Origin: Desulfobacterales bacterium
GTDB taxonomy: Bacteria; Desulfobacterota; Desulfobacteria; Desulfobacterales; RPRI01
Assembly (NCBI GenBank): GCA_020052975.1
Contig: JAGVOC010000487.1
Span: 1 to 8,397, forward strand
DNA length: 8,397 nucleotides
Direction: 5' to 3'
Shown here piece after piece: positions 1-6,981 of the stretch. The first letter of the stretch is position 1, and every line of letters begins with the position of its first letter. Position numbers and translations under genes: made by a program. The notes beneath the pieces were generated by a model. The model saw only the letters and a list, made by a program, of their open reading frames with translations. It had not been told where the DNA came from and searched no databases.

Positions 1-267
1 GGATATCCCATATCCTGCTGCCATAAGCCATTTGCGGTTTCCTATCCTGTCAGAAAGCCAGCCGGAAAAGACCTTCAGTAAGCTTGCAGTTGATTCCGCG
101 ATGCCTTCTATGAGGCCGATTACAGATTTATTCACTCCGAGGACATTTGCTAAGAAAAGAGGGACTAGGGGGTAGATCATTTCAGAACTGACGTCCATGA
201 AAAAACTCACAAGCCCGGCAACAAAAACATTCCTCCCAAATCCAAAAAATATTCTATTGTTTCTCAT
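1..267 (-). CDS. Major facilitator superfamily transporter, N-terminal part (cut by window edge)
   Basis: This is the first 89 residues of an inner-membrane transporter; the gene continues beyond base 1. Residues 14-39 form a hydrophobic first helix containing 'FMDVSSEMIYPL', followed by a second helix around residues 48-67. The conserved MFS motif A, G-x-L-S-D-R-x-G-x-R, is present at residues 69-78 (GWLSDRIGNR) in the loop between helices 2 and 3. The substrate cannot be told from this part. The start is the ATG at 267, because an in-frame stop directly precedes it. No good ribosome binding site adjoins this ATG, so translation may depend on coupling to the HAD gene, which ends 24 nt upstream. 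It is the last visible gene of the run enolase, HAD, MFS, so it may share the fluoride-responsive transcript. That link is inference from position. Confidence 0.85.
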   Translation of the reverse strand, partial: MRNNRIFFGFGRNVFVAGLVSFFMDVSSEMIYPLVPLFLANVLGVNKSVIGLIEGIAESTASLLKVFSGWLSDRIGNRKWLMAAGYGIS

Positions 268-291
268 CTAATCTGGATAAAGCATATGATC

Positions 292-762
292 CTAAAATCT
301 CAACGTTGCCTTGCACCTTTTCGGATGCAGCAACAGGTCAAGCCCTATATTAGCATTAGTAACATGTATATTCGCAGCTATAATCGCCTCAACTGCACAG
401 CCTTCTCCTTGTGAGACGGCTATACCGAGCCGAGCCGCCTTGAGCATTTTCCTGTCGTTATTCCCATTCCCAAAAGCAACAACCTTTTCAGCGCCGAGAT
501 TCATGATATACTTCTCTTTCTGTACATCATGATCTTCACCTTCAAGGATGTTTATTCCGCAATTAATGCCTTCAAGTTCCTCCTTTGCCTTGCCGAATGT
601 ATCGGCGGTCAGAATATGCACCTTCAGAAACTTCGCTATCTCATTGAGCTGTCCTCTGACTCCCGGCAAAAGCACACCATCAACAGAGAGTGTCCCTGTG
701 AAGTCGGATACTAAATGTTCAAGTTTTACTGCCCCGAATCCTGGTATTTCGATCTCAAACAT
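292..762 (-). CDS. HAD-superfamily protein resembling soluble P-type ATPase phosphorylation domains
   Basis: This is a 156-residue soluble HAD-fold protein of the kind grouped as 'soluble P-type ATPase' (COG4087-like). Motif I is D20-F-T-G-T-L, close to the DKTGT of P-type ATPases but with Phe for Lys. Motif II is T52 in 'HILTAD', motif III is probably K82 or K84, and motif IV is G98-N-G-N-N-D103 (usual form GDGxND). There is no cap domain and no membrane segment, so it should be a stand-alone phosphohydrolase or phosphotransferase of unknown substrate. I chose the ATG at 762 rather than the GTG at 783 because AGGGAGG lies just before it and the GTG start would overlap the end of enolase. It begins 14 nt after the enolase stop, which strongly suggests one operon. 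Family assignment is solid; substrate is unknown. A role in fluoride tolerance is inference from the operon. Confidence 0.85.
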   Translation of the reverse strand: MFEIEIPGFGAVKLEHLVSDFTGTLSVDGVLLPGVRGQLNEIAKFLKVHILTADTFGKAKEELEGINCGINILEGEDHDVQKEKYIMNLGAEKVVAFGNGNNDRKMLKAARLGIAVSQGEGCAVEAIIAANIHVTNANIGLDLLLHPKRCKATLRF

Positions 763-776
763 AGCGCCCTCCCTTT

Positions 777-2093
<1,317 letters not shown>

Positions 2094-2106
2094 CTAAGGT
2101 TTATCC

Positions 2107-2166
2107 GTAGAATTCATCAGTCTTGATAAAACTGGACATTTAAAAGAACGAACTCCATCGTTCTTT
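2107..2166 (-). promoter_or_regulatory. Fluoride riboswitch (crcB motif), diverged, in the enolase leader
   Basis: The minus strand has the crcB-motif order. P1 is AAAGAACGA paired with TCGTTCTTT around loop TGGAGT. Next come a TAAA linker, a weak P2 (GUC/GAC or AGUUUU/AAGACU around a small loop), then UGAUGA and AAUUCUAC. The loop GGAGUU can pair with AAUUCU in the required pseudoknot, using two G-U pairs. It closely matches the two better aptamers in this window, sharing the core CGATGGAGTTCG with the dynamin leader. Deviations are the linker (no AACCG) and the weaker P2 and pseudoknot. No T-rich terminator follows; a weak AAACCTT/AGGGTTT hairpin lies downstream. It may act on translation, or be a decayed or low-affinity sensor. 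Enolase is an established fluoride-riboswitch target elsewhere, which supports the call. Confidence 0.85.
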
Positions 2167-2184
2167 AACTTCTCTTTTTGGGAA

Positions 2185-3939
2185 TTAAGAAGAAACCTGT
2201 TGTTGTATCCGGATTAGTTTGTCCTTAACACTATTAAGCCGGTTGAGAACCTGTGAGACGTGTGTCTTCCTTTCAGTCGCCTCCTTCTCACCTCCTGATC
2301 TTTGAGTCATTCCTTTGTCTATGGCATTTCTTATCCCTTCTATCGTAGCCTCTATCCTGCGGCGCATCTCCCATCTGAAATCGAGTTTGCCCTTGTCCAG
2401 CCTCTTTTCAAAGTCGTAACCGACCTTGGCGGTGTGCAGGTCGGTTACCCGATTCAAGTACTCCTTCATCTTCTTCAGTATTATCTTCTCGCCAATGAAC
2501 TTCGGCAGCAGCAAAGTCACCGACGATGTCACTATCTCAATACCCACCGGTTGTTCCTGGAATCTGTAGTAAAACTCCGACTTTGTTGACCAAAGCGCCT
2601 CTGCCTTTACCGCATCGAATGGGACCGCAAAAAGCTCGGAAGAAAACTTATGAAGGGAATCCACCGTCTCATCGATCTTTGTAACAAACCTCCTGCATGC
2701 CGTCTCAAAGGTCTTTGCCAGCTTCTCATCTTCGATGACGCGCCAGGACGCAAACGCCTGTTTTACTTCCGTAATAATCTCCTTCTCAAGGAGATCCCGA
2801 AGCTGCTTCAGTGACATGCCGGAATACTCTTTGTAGCGGCTTTCAAGGATTGCGGATACTTTAAGAAGCAACTCCTGCCTGAAGACCCTCATCTCTTCTT
2901 CAAGAACGTTCTTGATTATCTTTTTAACTTCTGCATCCAGCAGTAAATCAAAATCGCCCTTTTCCTCCTTGACCTCTTTCTCTTTCTTCTCGAAAATCTT
3001 TATCTTCTCTTTCAGCTCTTCAAGGGGTGTAAAGAGAGATTTCATCTCAAGTTCAAGTGCGAACCTCGCCTGAGAGGTCAGCCGGAGAAGATTGTTCGCA
3101 ATCGATATAATCAGTATCTTTCCCTTTTCCTCCATAAGAAAGTTGTTGAGCACTTCGGAAAATTGCGGGAGAAGGCTCTTATTGAGAAGAGCTTCGTTAC
3201 CTGAAATCTTTCCCTCAAGGGCAAGCTTTGCAGAAACCGGGAAAATCCGCACTTCGCTCTCCATCGCCTTTGTGAGCACATCCGTGGAGAATTCCATCGA
3301 CTCAAGGAGGTCAGGCTCGGAGAAATAGTCCGCCTTACTGAGGAGAAAGAATATTCTTTTTGAATACTCCCTCACATCCTTAAGAAAATCCAGTTCAGCC
3401 TTGCTGAGCGGCTGGTCAACTGAAAGGAGAAACAGTGCGGCATCCGACTTCGGCAAATACTGGTAGGCAACATCGGTGTTATGCTCGTAAACCGACCCTA
3501 CGCCGGGAGTATCTATCAGTCTCACCCCGTCTTTTAGGTAGGACGAGGGATAGGTAATAATGACTTCCTGCACATCCTTCTCGTTCCGGGGATTTCCTTT
3601 TTCTGTTACATACCGGGGAAGGCTTGCCAGGTCGATTTCATTCACCCTGCCATCGTTGAAATACACTTTGATATTCAACGTATCGCCGTATATGAGGATT
3701 GTTGCTATAGATGTAAGAGGTACAACAGCGGTGGGCAATATTTCCGCTCCTAAGAGGGCGTTGATAAGAGTGGTCTTGCCCCTTTTAAATTGACCGAGGA
3801 CAACGAGGTTAAATACATTATGTTCGATTTTTTCTCTGATTTCTTCACATATGTCAACAGTAATGCTTTCGATTGTCACAATCGAGTCTATGCACTTTAC
3901 GATTTCTTCTTTGAGGTATGAATATTTATCAAGAACCAT
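2185..3939 (-). CDS. Dynamin-like GTPase under fluoride riboswitch control
   Basis: This is a 584-residue large GTPase of the bacterial dynamin-like family, whose members bind and remodel membranes on GTP hydrolysis. G1 is G49-QFKRGK-T56, G2 is the Thr in 'PLTS' (T76), G3 is DTPG (143-146) and G4 is SKAD (201-204). An assembly and stalk region follows. Residues about 300-360 are strongly charged and helical, rich in Lys and Glu, and probably coiled coil. A hydrophobic stretch around residues 470-490 ('VTLLLPKFIGEKIILKK') could be a membrane-contacting paddle. The start is well supported by AGGAGG 5 nt upstream of ATG. The leader contains a textbook fluoride aptamer with overlapping terminator (3987-4072), so the gene should be expressed when fluoride is high. 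It is followed by the enolase leader 136 nt downstream. The family is clear. Its cellular role and any link to membrane stress during fluoride exposure are inference. Confidence 0.93.
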   Translation of the reverse strand: MVLDKYSYLKEEIVKCIDSIVTIESITVDICEEIREKIEHNVFNLVVLGQFKRGKTTLINALLGAEILPTAVVPLTSIATILIYGDTLNIKVYFNDGRVNEIDLASLPRYVTEKGNPRNEKDVQEVIITYPSSYLKDGVRLIDTPGVGSVYEHNTDVAYQYLPKSDAALFLLSVDQPLSKAELDFLKDVREYSKRIFFLLSKADYFSEPDLLESMEFSTDVLTKAMESEVRIFPVSAKLALEGKISGNEALLNKSLLPQFSEVLNNFLMEEKGKILIISIANNLLRLTSQARFALELEMKSLFTPLEELKEKIKIFEKKEKEVKEEKGDFDLLLDAEVKKIIKNVLEEEMRVFRQELLLKVSAILESRYKEYSGMSLKQLRDLLEKEIITEVKQAFASWRVIEDEKLAKTFETACRRFVTKIDETVDSLHKFSSELFAVPFDAVKAEALWSTKSEFYYRFQEQPVGIEIVTSSVTLLLPKFIGEKIILKKMKEYLNRVTDLHTAKVGYDFEKRLDKGKLDFRWEMRRRIEATIEGIRNAIDKGMTQRSGGEKEATERKTHVSQVLNRLNSVKDKLIRIQQQVSS

Positions 3940-3944
3940 TTAAA

Positions 3945-3972
3945 CCTCCTATGCCATTTTACCTGTAGGAGT
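3945..3972 (-). promoter_or_regulatory. Possible RBS-masking hairpin before the dynamin-like gene
   Basis: The AGGAGG ribosome binding site (3945-3950) overlaps TAGGAG, which can pair over 6 bp with CTCCTA at 3966-3971 around a 14-nt loop. The upstream arm lies in ACTCCTAC, a second copy of the aptamer's own pseudoknot strand (4021-4028). This could add translational control below the terminator. It rests on sequence complementarity only. Confidence 0.4.
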
Positions 3973-3986
3973 GATTTTGTTTTCCC

Positions 3987-4029
3987 AAAAACTAAAAAAC
4001 TCCCACCAAAAGTTTCTTTGGTAGGAGTT
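3987..4029 (-). terminator. Riboswitch-controlled intrinsic terminator before the dynamin-like gene
   Basis: On the minus strand AACTCCTACCAAA pairs with TTTGGTGGGAGTT (13 bp, one G-U) around a 6-nt loop, followed by TTTTAGTTTTT. The 5' arm contains the aptamer's pseudoknot strand AACTCC. Folding of the fluoride-bound aptamer and of this terminator are therefore mutually exclusive, the hallmark of a transcriptional ON switch. Confidence 0.92.
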
Positions 4030-4072
4030 ATCAGTCCCGATCAATCGGGACGGTTGAGCGAACTCCATCGCT
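4021..4072 (-). promoter_or_regulatory. Fluoride riboswitch (crcB motif) controlling the dynamin-like GTPase
   Basis: All consensus parts of the fluoride aptamer are present on the minus strand. P1 is AGCGA/TCGCT closing the loop TGGAGT. The linker is CAACCG. P2 is TCCCGAT/ATCGGGA, almost perfect. The conserved CTGATAACTCCTAC follows. Loop GGAGUU is exactly complementary to AACUCC for the long-range pseudoknot that forms the fluoride site. The terminator at 3987-4029 begins within the pseudoknot strand, so fluoride binding should allow read-through into the GTPase. The aptamer begins 116 nt after the stop of the permease gene upstream. I found no convincing promoter just before it; TAAGAT about 13 nt upstream is a weak -10 candidate without a matching -35. 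Confidence 0.95.
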
Positions 4073-4187
4073 TTATTAGAATCTATCTTACCACAATACC
4101 TGCGTTGAATTCAGACCTATGCGAAGCACCAGGAAATGTTTCCATCTTTGGAACCGGGCAGATATCAATTCGTTCACAGAACGACTT
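4073..4187. other. Intergenic spacer between permease stop and fluoride aptamer
   Basis: About 115 bp without a gene. It must hold the promoter for the aptamer-dynamin transcript unless that RNA comes from read-through of the permease gene. A small perfect stem TCGTTC-ACA-GAACGA (4170-4184) follows the permease stop but lacks a T-tract on the minus strand, so I do not call it a terminator. Confidence 0.5.
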
Positions 4188-5150
4188 CTATTTCAGAAAA
4201 TACTGTGAAATATACCTTACGGCAAGAAAAACAATAATTACACCCAGCATGAGCTTAATGGCCTTTTGGGGCACGAATTTCTGAAACCGTGCTCCGAGAT
4301 ATATGCCGACGAATCCGCCCGCTCCAAAAAGAAACCCAAGCAGCCAGTCAGGTGAAGTAGCCATCCCGGCCTTTGCGGGAATGATGCTATAGAAAACTAC
4401 CCCTGCCACTGAAGTTATTAATGTCCCCATTAGGGCAGCGCCTGCAATTGTATAAACGGGAAGATGGAATACCGCAACGCAGAATGGCGCAATAATGGCT
4501 CCGCCGCCTATCCCATAAGTGCCGCCAATAACCCCTACAAAAAAAGCAAGGAAAAACATGGCTATTGTGCTGTATGAGAACCTTTCTCCCCAGAACTCGT
4601 ATTCTATCCTTGTAAAACTTGCCGAGATGGTTTTGACGACAGCCTCCGGAGGGAGACCCGATGCCACTCTGCTCTTTTGTTGTTCTTTAATCTGTTTAGT
4701 TCTTTCCCTGAATTTATCTTCGAGGGCCTTCATCTTTGACTTCCCTGCCGAGGCTTTTCCCGTCAGTTCATAGATAAGGCGCACGCCTATATAGAGCAGG
4801 ACACATCCTACGAAGAGCTTGAAAGCCCTCGGATCGGGAAGATACAGAACTCTGAGATAGTATCCTATGAAGACGCCGGGGAGGGTTCCTATAATGACAA
4901 CCCACGTCAATGGCCATGCCATTCTCCCTTCCTTGAGGTAACGGTATACTCCGCTCGGAATCGCAACAATATTAAAGACAAAATTAGTAGCGCTCACAGA
5001 TGGGCTTGTAAAATTGAGGTAACTCATCTGGAATGGCAATAAAAGAAAAGCACCTGAAACTCCGCCCATGGATGTGAAGAAAGATACGACCAGCGCAACA
5101 AGGGGAGGTATCCAGGGAGCAACCTCGACTCCGGAAGTCTCGAAATACAT
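4188..5150 (-). CDS. TauE/SafE (TSUP) family membrane permease
   Basis: This is a 320-residue inner-membrane transporter of the TSUP family, whose members move sulfite, organosulfonates and other oxyanions or sulfur compounds. The two half-repeats show the family signatures GGVSGAFLLLPFQ (29-41) and GGTYGIGGG (209-217). Helices lie at about 13-40, 55-70, 80-104 and 109-129 in the first half and from 195 onwards in the second. The halves are joined by an unusually long charged loop (about 130-195), rich in Lys, Arg and Glu and probably cytoplasmic. The start is certain: AAGGAGG precedes ATG. The gene diverges from a TunR-like molbindin regulator, and TSUP genes are reported targets of TunR repression. 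Molybdate or tungstate is therefore a candidate substrate by inference; sulfite is the alternative. Confidence 0.92.
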   Translation of the reverse strand: MYFETSGVEVAPWIPPLVALVVSFFTSMGGVSGAFLLLPFQMSYLNFTSPSVSATNFVFNIVAIPSGVYRYLKEGRMAWPLTWVVIIGTLPGVFIGYYLRVLYLPDPRAFKLFVGCVLLYIGVRLIYELTGKASAGKSKMKALEDKFRERTKQIKEQQKSRVASGLPPEAVVKTISASFTRIEYEFWGERFSYSTIAMFFLAFFVGVIGGTYGIGGGAIIAPFCVAVFHLPVYTIAGAALMGTLITSVAGVVFYSIIPAKAGMATSPDWLLGFLFGAGGFVGIYLGARFQKFVPQKAIKLMLGVIIVFLAVRYISQYFLK

Positions 5151-5176
5151 AAAAACCTCCTTAAATATGTTAATCT

Positions 5177-5208
5177 ATTAACACGAATAAATGATTTATC
5201 GTGTTAAT
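5177..5208. promoter_or_regulatory. 32-bp dif-like palindrome, candidate TunR-type operator for the permease
   Basis: Arms ATTAACACGA (5177-5186) and TCGTGTTAAT (5199-5208) are perfect inverted copies. The inner TAAAT/ATTTA extends the symmetry around one bulged A. The layout of 10 to 11-bp arms around a short centre, with GTTAA at the outer edge, resembles Xer dif sites, and the XerC/D-like domain of the neighbouring regulator would be expected to bind such a site. It lies between the permease -35 and its start codon, where bound protein would repress. Overlapping GTTAAT-CT-ATTAAC (5169-5182) and flanking GTTAT-CAT-ATAAC (5212-5224) are further partial sites. A roughly 30-bp motif is reported for TunR; I cannot compare the actual consensus here. 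Confidence 0.6.
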
Positions 5209-5209
5209 A

Positions 5210-5238
5210 ACGTTATCATATAACATATCAGATGTCAA
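5210..5238 (-). promoter_or_regulatory. Probable permease promoter
   Basis: A perfect minus-strand -35 box TTGACA lies at 5233-5238. With a 17-bp spacer the -10 would be TAACGT at 5210-5215, a poor match. The predicted start falls at or beside the 32-bp palindrome, fitting repression by a bound regulator. The -35 is clear; the -10 is uncertain. Confidence 0.45.
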
Positions 5239-5275
5239 TAGCATCGTGAATAAACAAAATACTCGGTGGAACAAC

Positions 5276-5357
5276 GAGATTGCTTCAGGATAAAGCCCTT
5301 CGCAATGACAGATTACGAAAACTCGTTTTGTCATTGCGAGCGGAGCGAAGCAATCTC
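5276..5357. repeat. REP/MITE-like imperfect inverted repeat
   Basis: Outer arms GAGATTGCTTC (5276-5286) and GAAGCAATCTC (5347-5357) are perfect inverted copies, as are inner arms CGCAATGACA (5301-5310) and TGTCATTGCG (5329-5338). The 'CATTGCGAGC...GAAGCAATCTC' wording is familiar from dispersed palindromic repeats in many bacterial genomes. It carries no gene and is probably a non-autonomous mobile or REP-type element. Confidence 0.8.
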
Positions 5358-5431
5358 AAGGGTTTACAATTTCACCGAAAATCGCCGTGAATACACTTTA
5401 ACGTTGCACAAAATGTGAGGAAAAGTTTTGC

Positions 5432-5448
5432 AACCTGCAGGTTATAAT
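5432..5448 (+). promoter_or_regulatory. Regulator -10 box with overlapping 12-bp palindrome
   Basis: AACCTGCAGGTT (5432-5443) is a perfect palindrome that runs directly into a consensus TATAAT (5443-5448). Transcription would start near 5455, at the ATG (5454), implying a leaderless mRNA or a later start codon. No clear -35 is visible at 17 bp. The palindrome sits where a regulator would block or replace -35 contact, so it may be an autoregulatory operator (inference). Confidence 0.5.
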
Positions 5449-5453
5449 AAGTA

Positions 5454-6548
5454 ATGTTTCGGGATAAAAAACAAGTGCCGCAGTCGTCCATGACCGAGCG
5501 TTCAAGCCATGCACGCATTGTCTCAATGCCGCATGAATCCAGCTGTCTTGATACGGTCCAGATGAATCGTCTGGAACAATCATTTCGAAGCTGGGCAGAC
5601 AACACGCCACGGGATGACGTTCGTTTGTCCCGCAGGCGCATCCTGCTGATATTCCTTTTGATCCGTTATACCGGAGGTAAACTTAACGAAGTGATAGCCC
5701 TTAATCCCTTTCAGGATGTTGATTTCAAACATCACATGGTGTTTTTGGGGAGAACGGAAAAGAAAAATATCCGGCCACCGCGGGAAGTGCAGATACCGGA
5801 AGTACTCTCTGAAGAGATCAAGTCTTCACTGAATGACCCTGCCTTTAAAAAATATCTGGGCAATTTCTTCAAAGTGGACCCCGGCCATGTTCGCCGCAAA
5901 TTTTACGAACGGGCATTAGACTCCGGCTTTCCCCCTGCAATGGGCGCTCCGGAAAACATACGGAGATCACGGGCTATAGAACTCATGCAGAACAATATGC
6001 CGTTACCGGTTGTGCAAAGGATGATGGGCCATTCCACGCCCAACGTGACTGCTTCCTATGTTGAATTTTCCGATGCCGATATGCGGCAAGTGGCAAAACA
6101 TTGCATTGAAAAGGAATCGCGTCGTAAAACAAGCGCCCGGAACAGCTTTTTCGGGAAAATCAGTTCTATCAAAAAGGGAGACATTCAGGCAAAAGTGGAG
6201 ATGATTACTCTGAGCGGAGATAAAATAACAACAATAATCACCAGGGACAGTCTGTCAAGGCTTGGGCTCAAAACGGGATCTTTGATTACCGCAGAGGTAA
6301 AGGCCCCCTGGGTCATTTTACAGAGAAGCGATACGGAACCAAAATCTACGGCCGAGAACCGTTTTTCGGGAACCATTACCCGTATCAGCAAAGGGGAATT
6401 AACCACAGAATACATCGTGCGCATTTCTGATGGAACAGAGTTGTGCTCAATAATTACAACCGACAACACATCCCAGATGGAGTTTCAGAAGAATGATAAG
6501 GTATGGGCAACATTTACCAGCTTTGCCGTGGTGTTGCATATCGACTGA
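5454..6548 (+). CDS. TunR-like regulator: XerC/D-like DNA-binding domain fused to two molbindin domains
   Basis: This is a 364-residue cytoplasmic transcription factor. Residues about 35-225 form a tyrosine-recombinase-like domain ending in 'VVQRMMGHSTPNVTASYVEF'. The catalytic set is degraded: Arg I is K76 (TGGKLNEV instead of TGxRxxE), and the His of HxxR is E167 before R170, although H193 and Y202 remain. It therefore probably binds DNA without recombining it. Two Mop/TOBE molbindin domains follow (about 229-295 and 302-364), the oxyanion-sensing modules of ModE. This is the architecture of TunR, described in sulfate-reducing deltaproteobacteria as a tungstate-responsive activator of modABC or repressor of TSUP permeases. 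The divergent TSUP gene next door fits the second class. The start is uncertain: no ribosome binding site precedes the ATG at 5454, and ATGs at 5490 and 5526 are alternatives. Its end converges with uspA, 10 bp away. Confidence 0.88.
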   Translation: MFRDKKQVPQSSMTERSSHARIVSMPHESSCLDTVQMNRLEQSFRSWADNTPRDDVRLSRRRILLIFLLIRYTGGKLNEVIALNPFQDVDFKHHMVFLGRTEKKNIRPPREVQIPEVLSEEIKSSLNDPAFKKYLGNFFKVDPGHVRRKFYERALDSGFPPAMGAPENIRRSRAIELMQNNMPLPVVQRMMGHSTPNVTASYVEFSDADMRQVAKHCIEKESRRKTSARNSFFGKISSIKKGDIQAKVEMITLSGDKITTIITRDSLSRLGLKTGSLITAEVKAPWVILQRSDTEPKSTAENRFSGTITRISKGELTTEYIVRISDGTELCSIITTDNTSQMEFQKNDKVWATFTSFAVVLHID

Positions 6549-6558
6549 GAAATCTCAA

Positions 6559-6981
6559 TTATTTCACGACTATCACTGTACACGGAGAGAGCTTTGTAAT
6601 ATTCTGTGAGGTTGACCCCCATACTCTTCCGAATATCTTCGAATGCCCCATGAAACCGATAACCAGAAGATCAAAATTCCCTTCCTTTGCATAATTTACG
6701 ATCGTCTCGACTTCATGGCCGGCCTGCACCTTTACATGGAGTCTGATCCCGGCTTTTTTCGCCTCTTCTGCCGCCTCGTCATTAATGGTACGGAAAAAGC
6801 CGTTCGCTTCCTTCCGATACTCTTCCACCTCACCGATCGTTGCCGCATAGTGCGGCACCCCCTCTTCTACCGATATACTGTGAAGTTCAGCGTTATATTT
6901 ATTTGCGAGATCAATAGCGGTTTTCAGTGCCTTCCTTGCTCCTTCGGAACCGTCATTGGCTACTAAAATTTTCTTAAACAT
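6559..6981 (-). CDS. Universal stress protein (UspA family)
   Basis: This is a 140-residue single-domain cytoplasmic Usp protein. The N-terminus 'KKILVANDGSEGA' and the C-terminal nucleotide-binding motif G-2x-G-9x-G-S (G109, G112, G122-S123) are intact, so it is expected to be of the ATP-binding type. The ribosome binding site GAAGGAG sits 6 nt before the ATG at 6981. It lies downstream of the antiporter on the same strand, separated by 121 bp of palindromic repeats without a clear minus-strand terminator. It may therefore be co-expressed from the fluoride riboswitch at 8300-8353. Usp proteins often accompany cation/proton antiporters and, as I recall, occur among fluoride-riboswitch-linked genes. 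Its exact role is unknown. Confidence 0.95.
   Translation of the reverse strand: MFKKILVANDGSEGARKALKTAIDLANKYNAELHSISVEEGVPHYAATIGEVEEYRKEANGFFRTINDEAAEEAKKAGIRLHVKVQAGHEVETIVNYAKEGNFDLLVIGFMGHSKIFGRVWGSTSQNITKLSPCTVIVVK

Larger units (their letters stand above)
5151..5453. other. Divergent intergenic region with operator-like palindromes and a REP-like repeat
   Basis: These 303 bp separate the permease (minus) from the molbindin regulator (plus). From left to right they hold the permease RBS, three GTTAA-type palindromes (5169-5224), a TTGACA box for the permease, a REP-like inverted repeat (5276-5357), an imperfect inverted repeat GTTGCA/TGCAAC (5403-5434), and a 12-bp palindrome abutting a TATAAT box. 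I see no gene here. Confidence 0.75.

Noticed and set aside
2143..2166. Nine-bp hairpin AAAGAACGA/TCGTTCTTT looked like a terminator for the dynamin-like gene
   Set aside because: No T-tract follows on the minus strand, and the loop plus downstream TGATGA...CTAC matches P1 of a fluoride aptamer much better.
4073..4100. Promoter directly before the dynamin-leader aptamer (TAAGAT or TCTAAT as -10)
   Set aside because: Neither candidate has a recognisable -35 at 16 to 18 bp, so I mention it only in the aptamer entry.
4170..4184. Stem TCGTTC-ACA-GAACGA after the permease stop as an intrinsic terminator
   Set aside because: Only 6 bp and no T-run downstream on the minus strand; resemblance to the enolase aptamer P1 arms is limited to TCGTTC, with no other aptamer parts nearby.
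5454..6120. Active phage integrase or integron marking a mobile element
   Set aside because: Two catalytic positions are substituted, two molbindin domains are fused to it, and no attachment site, tRNA or phage gene is nearby.
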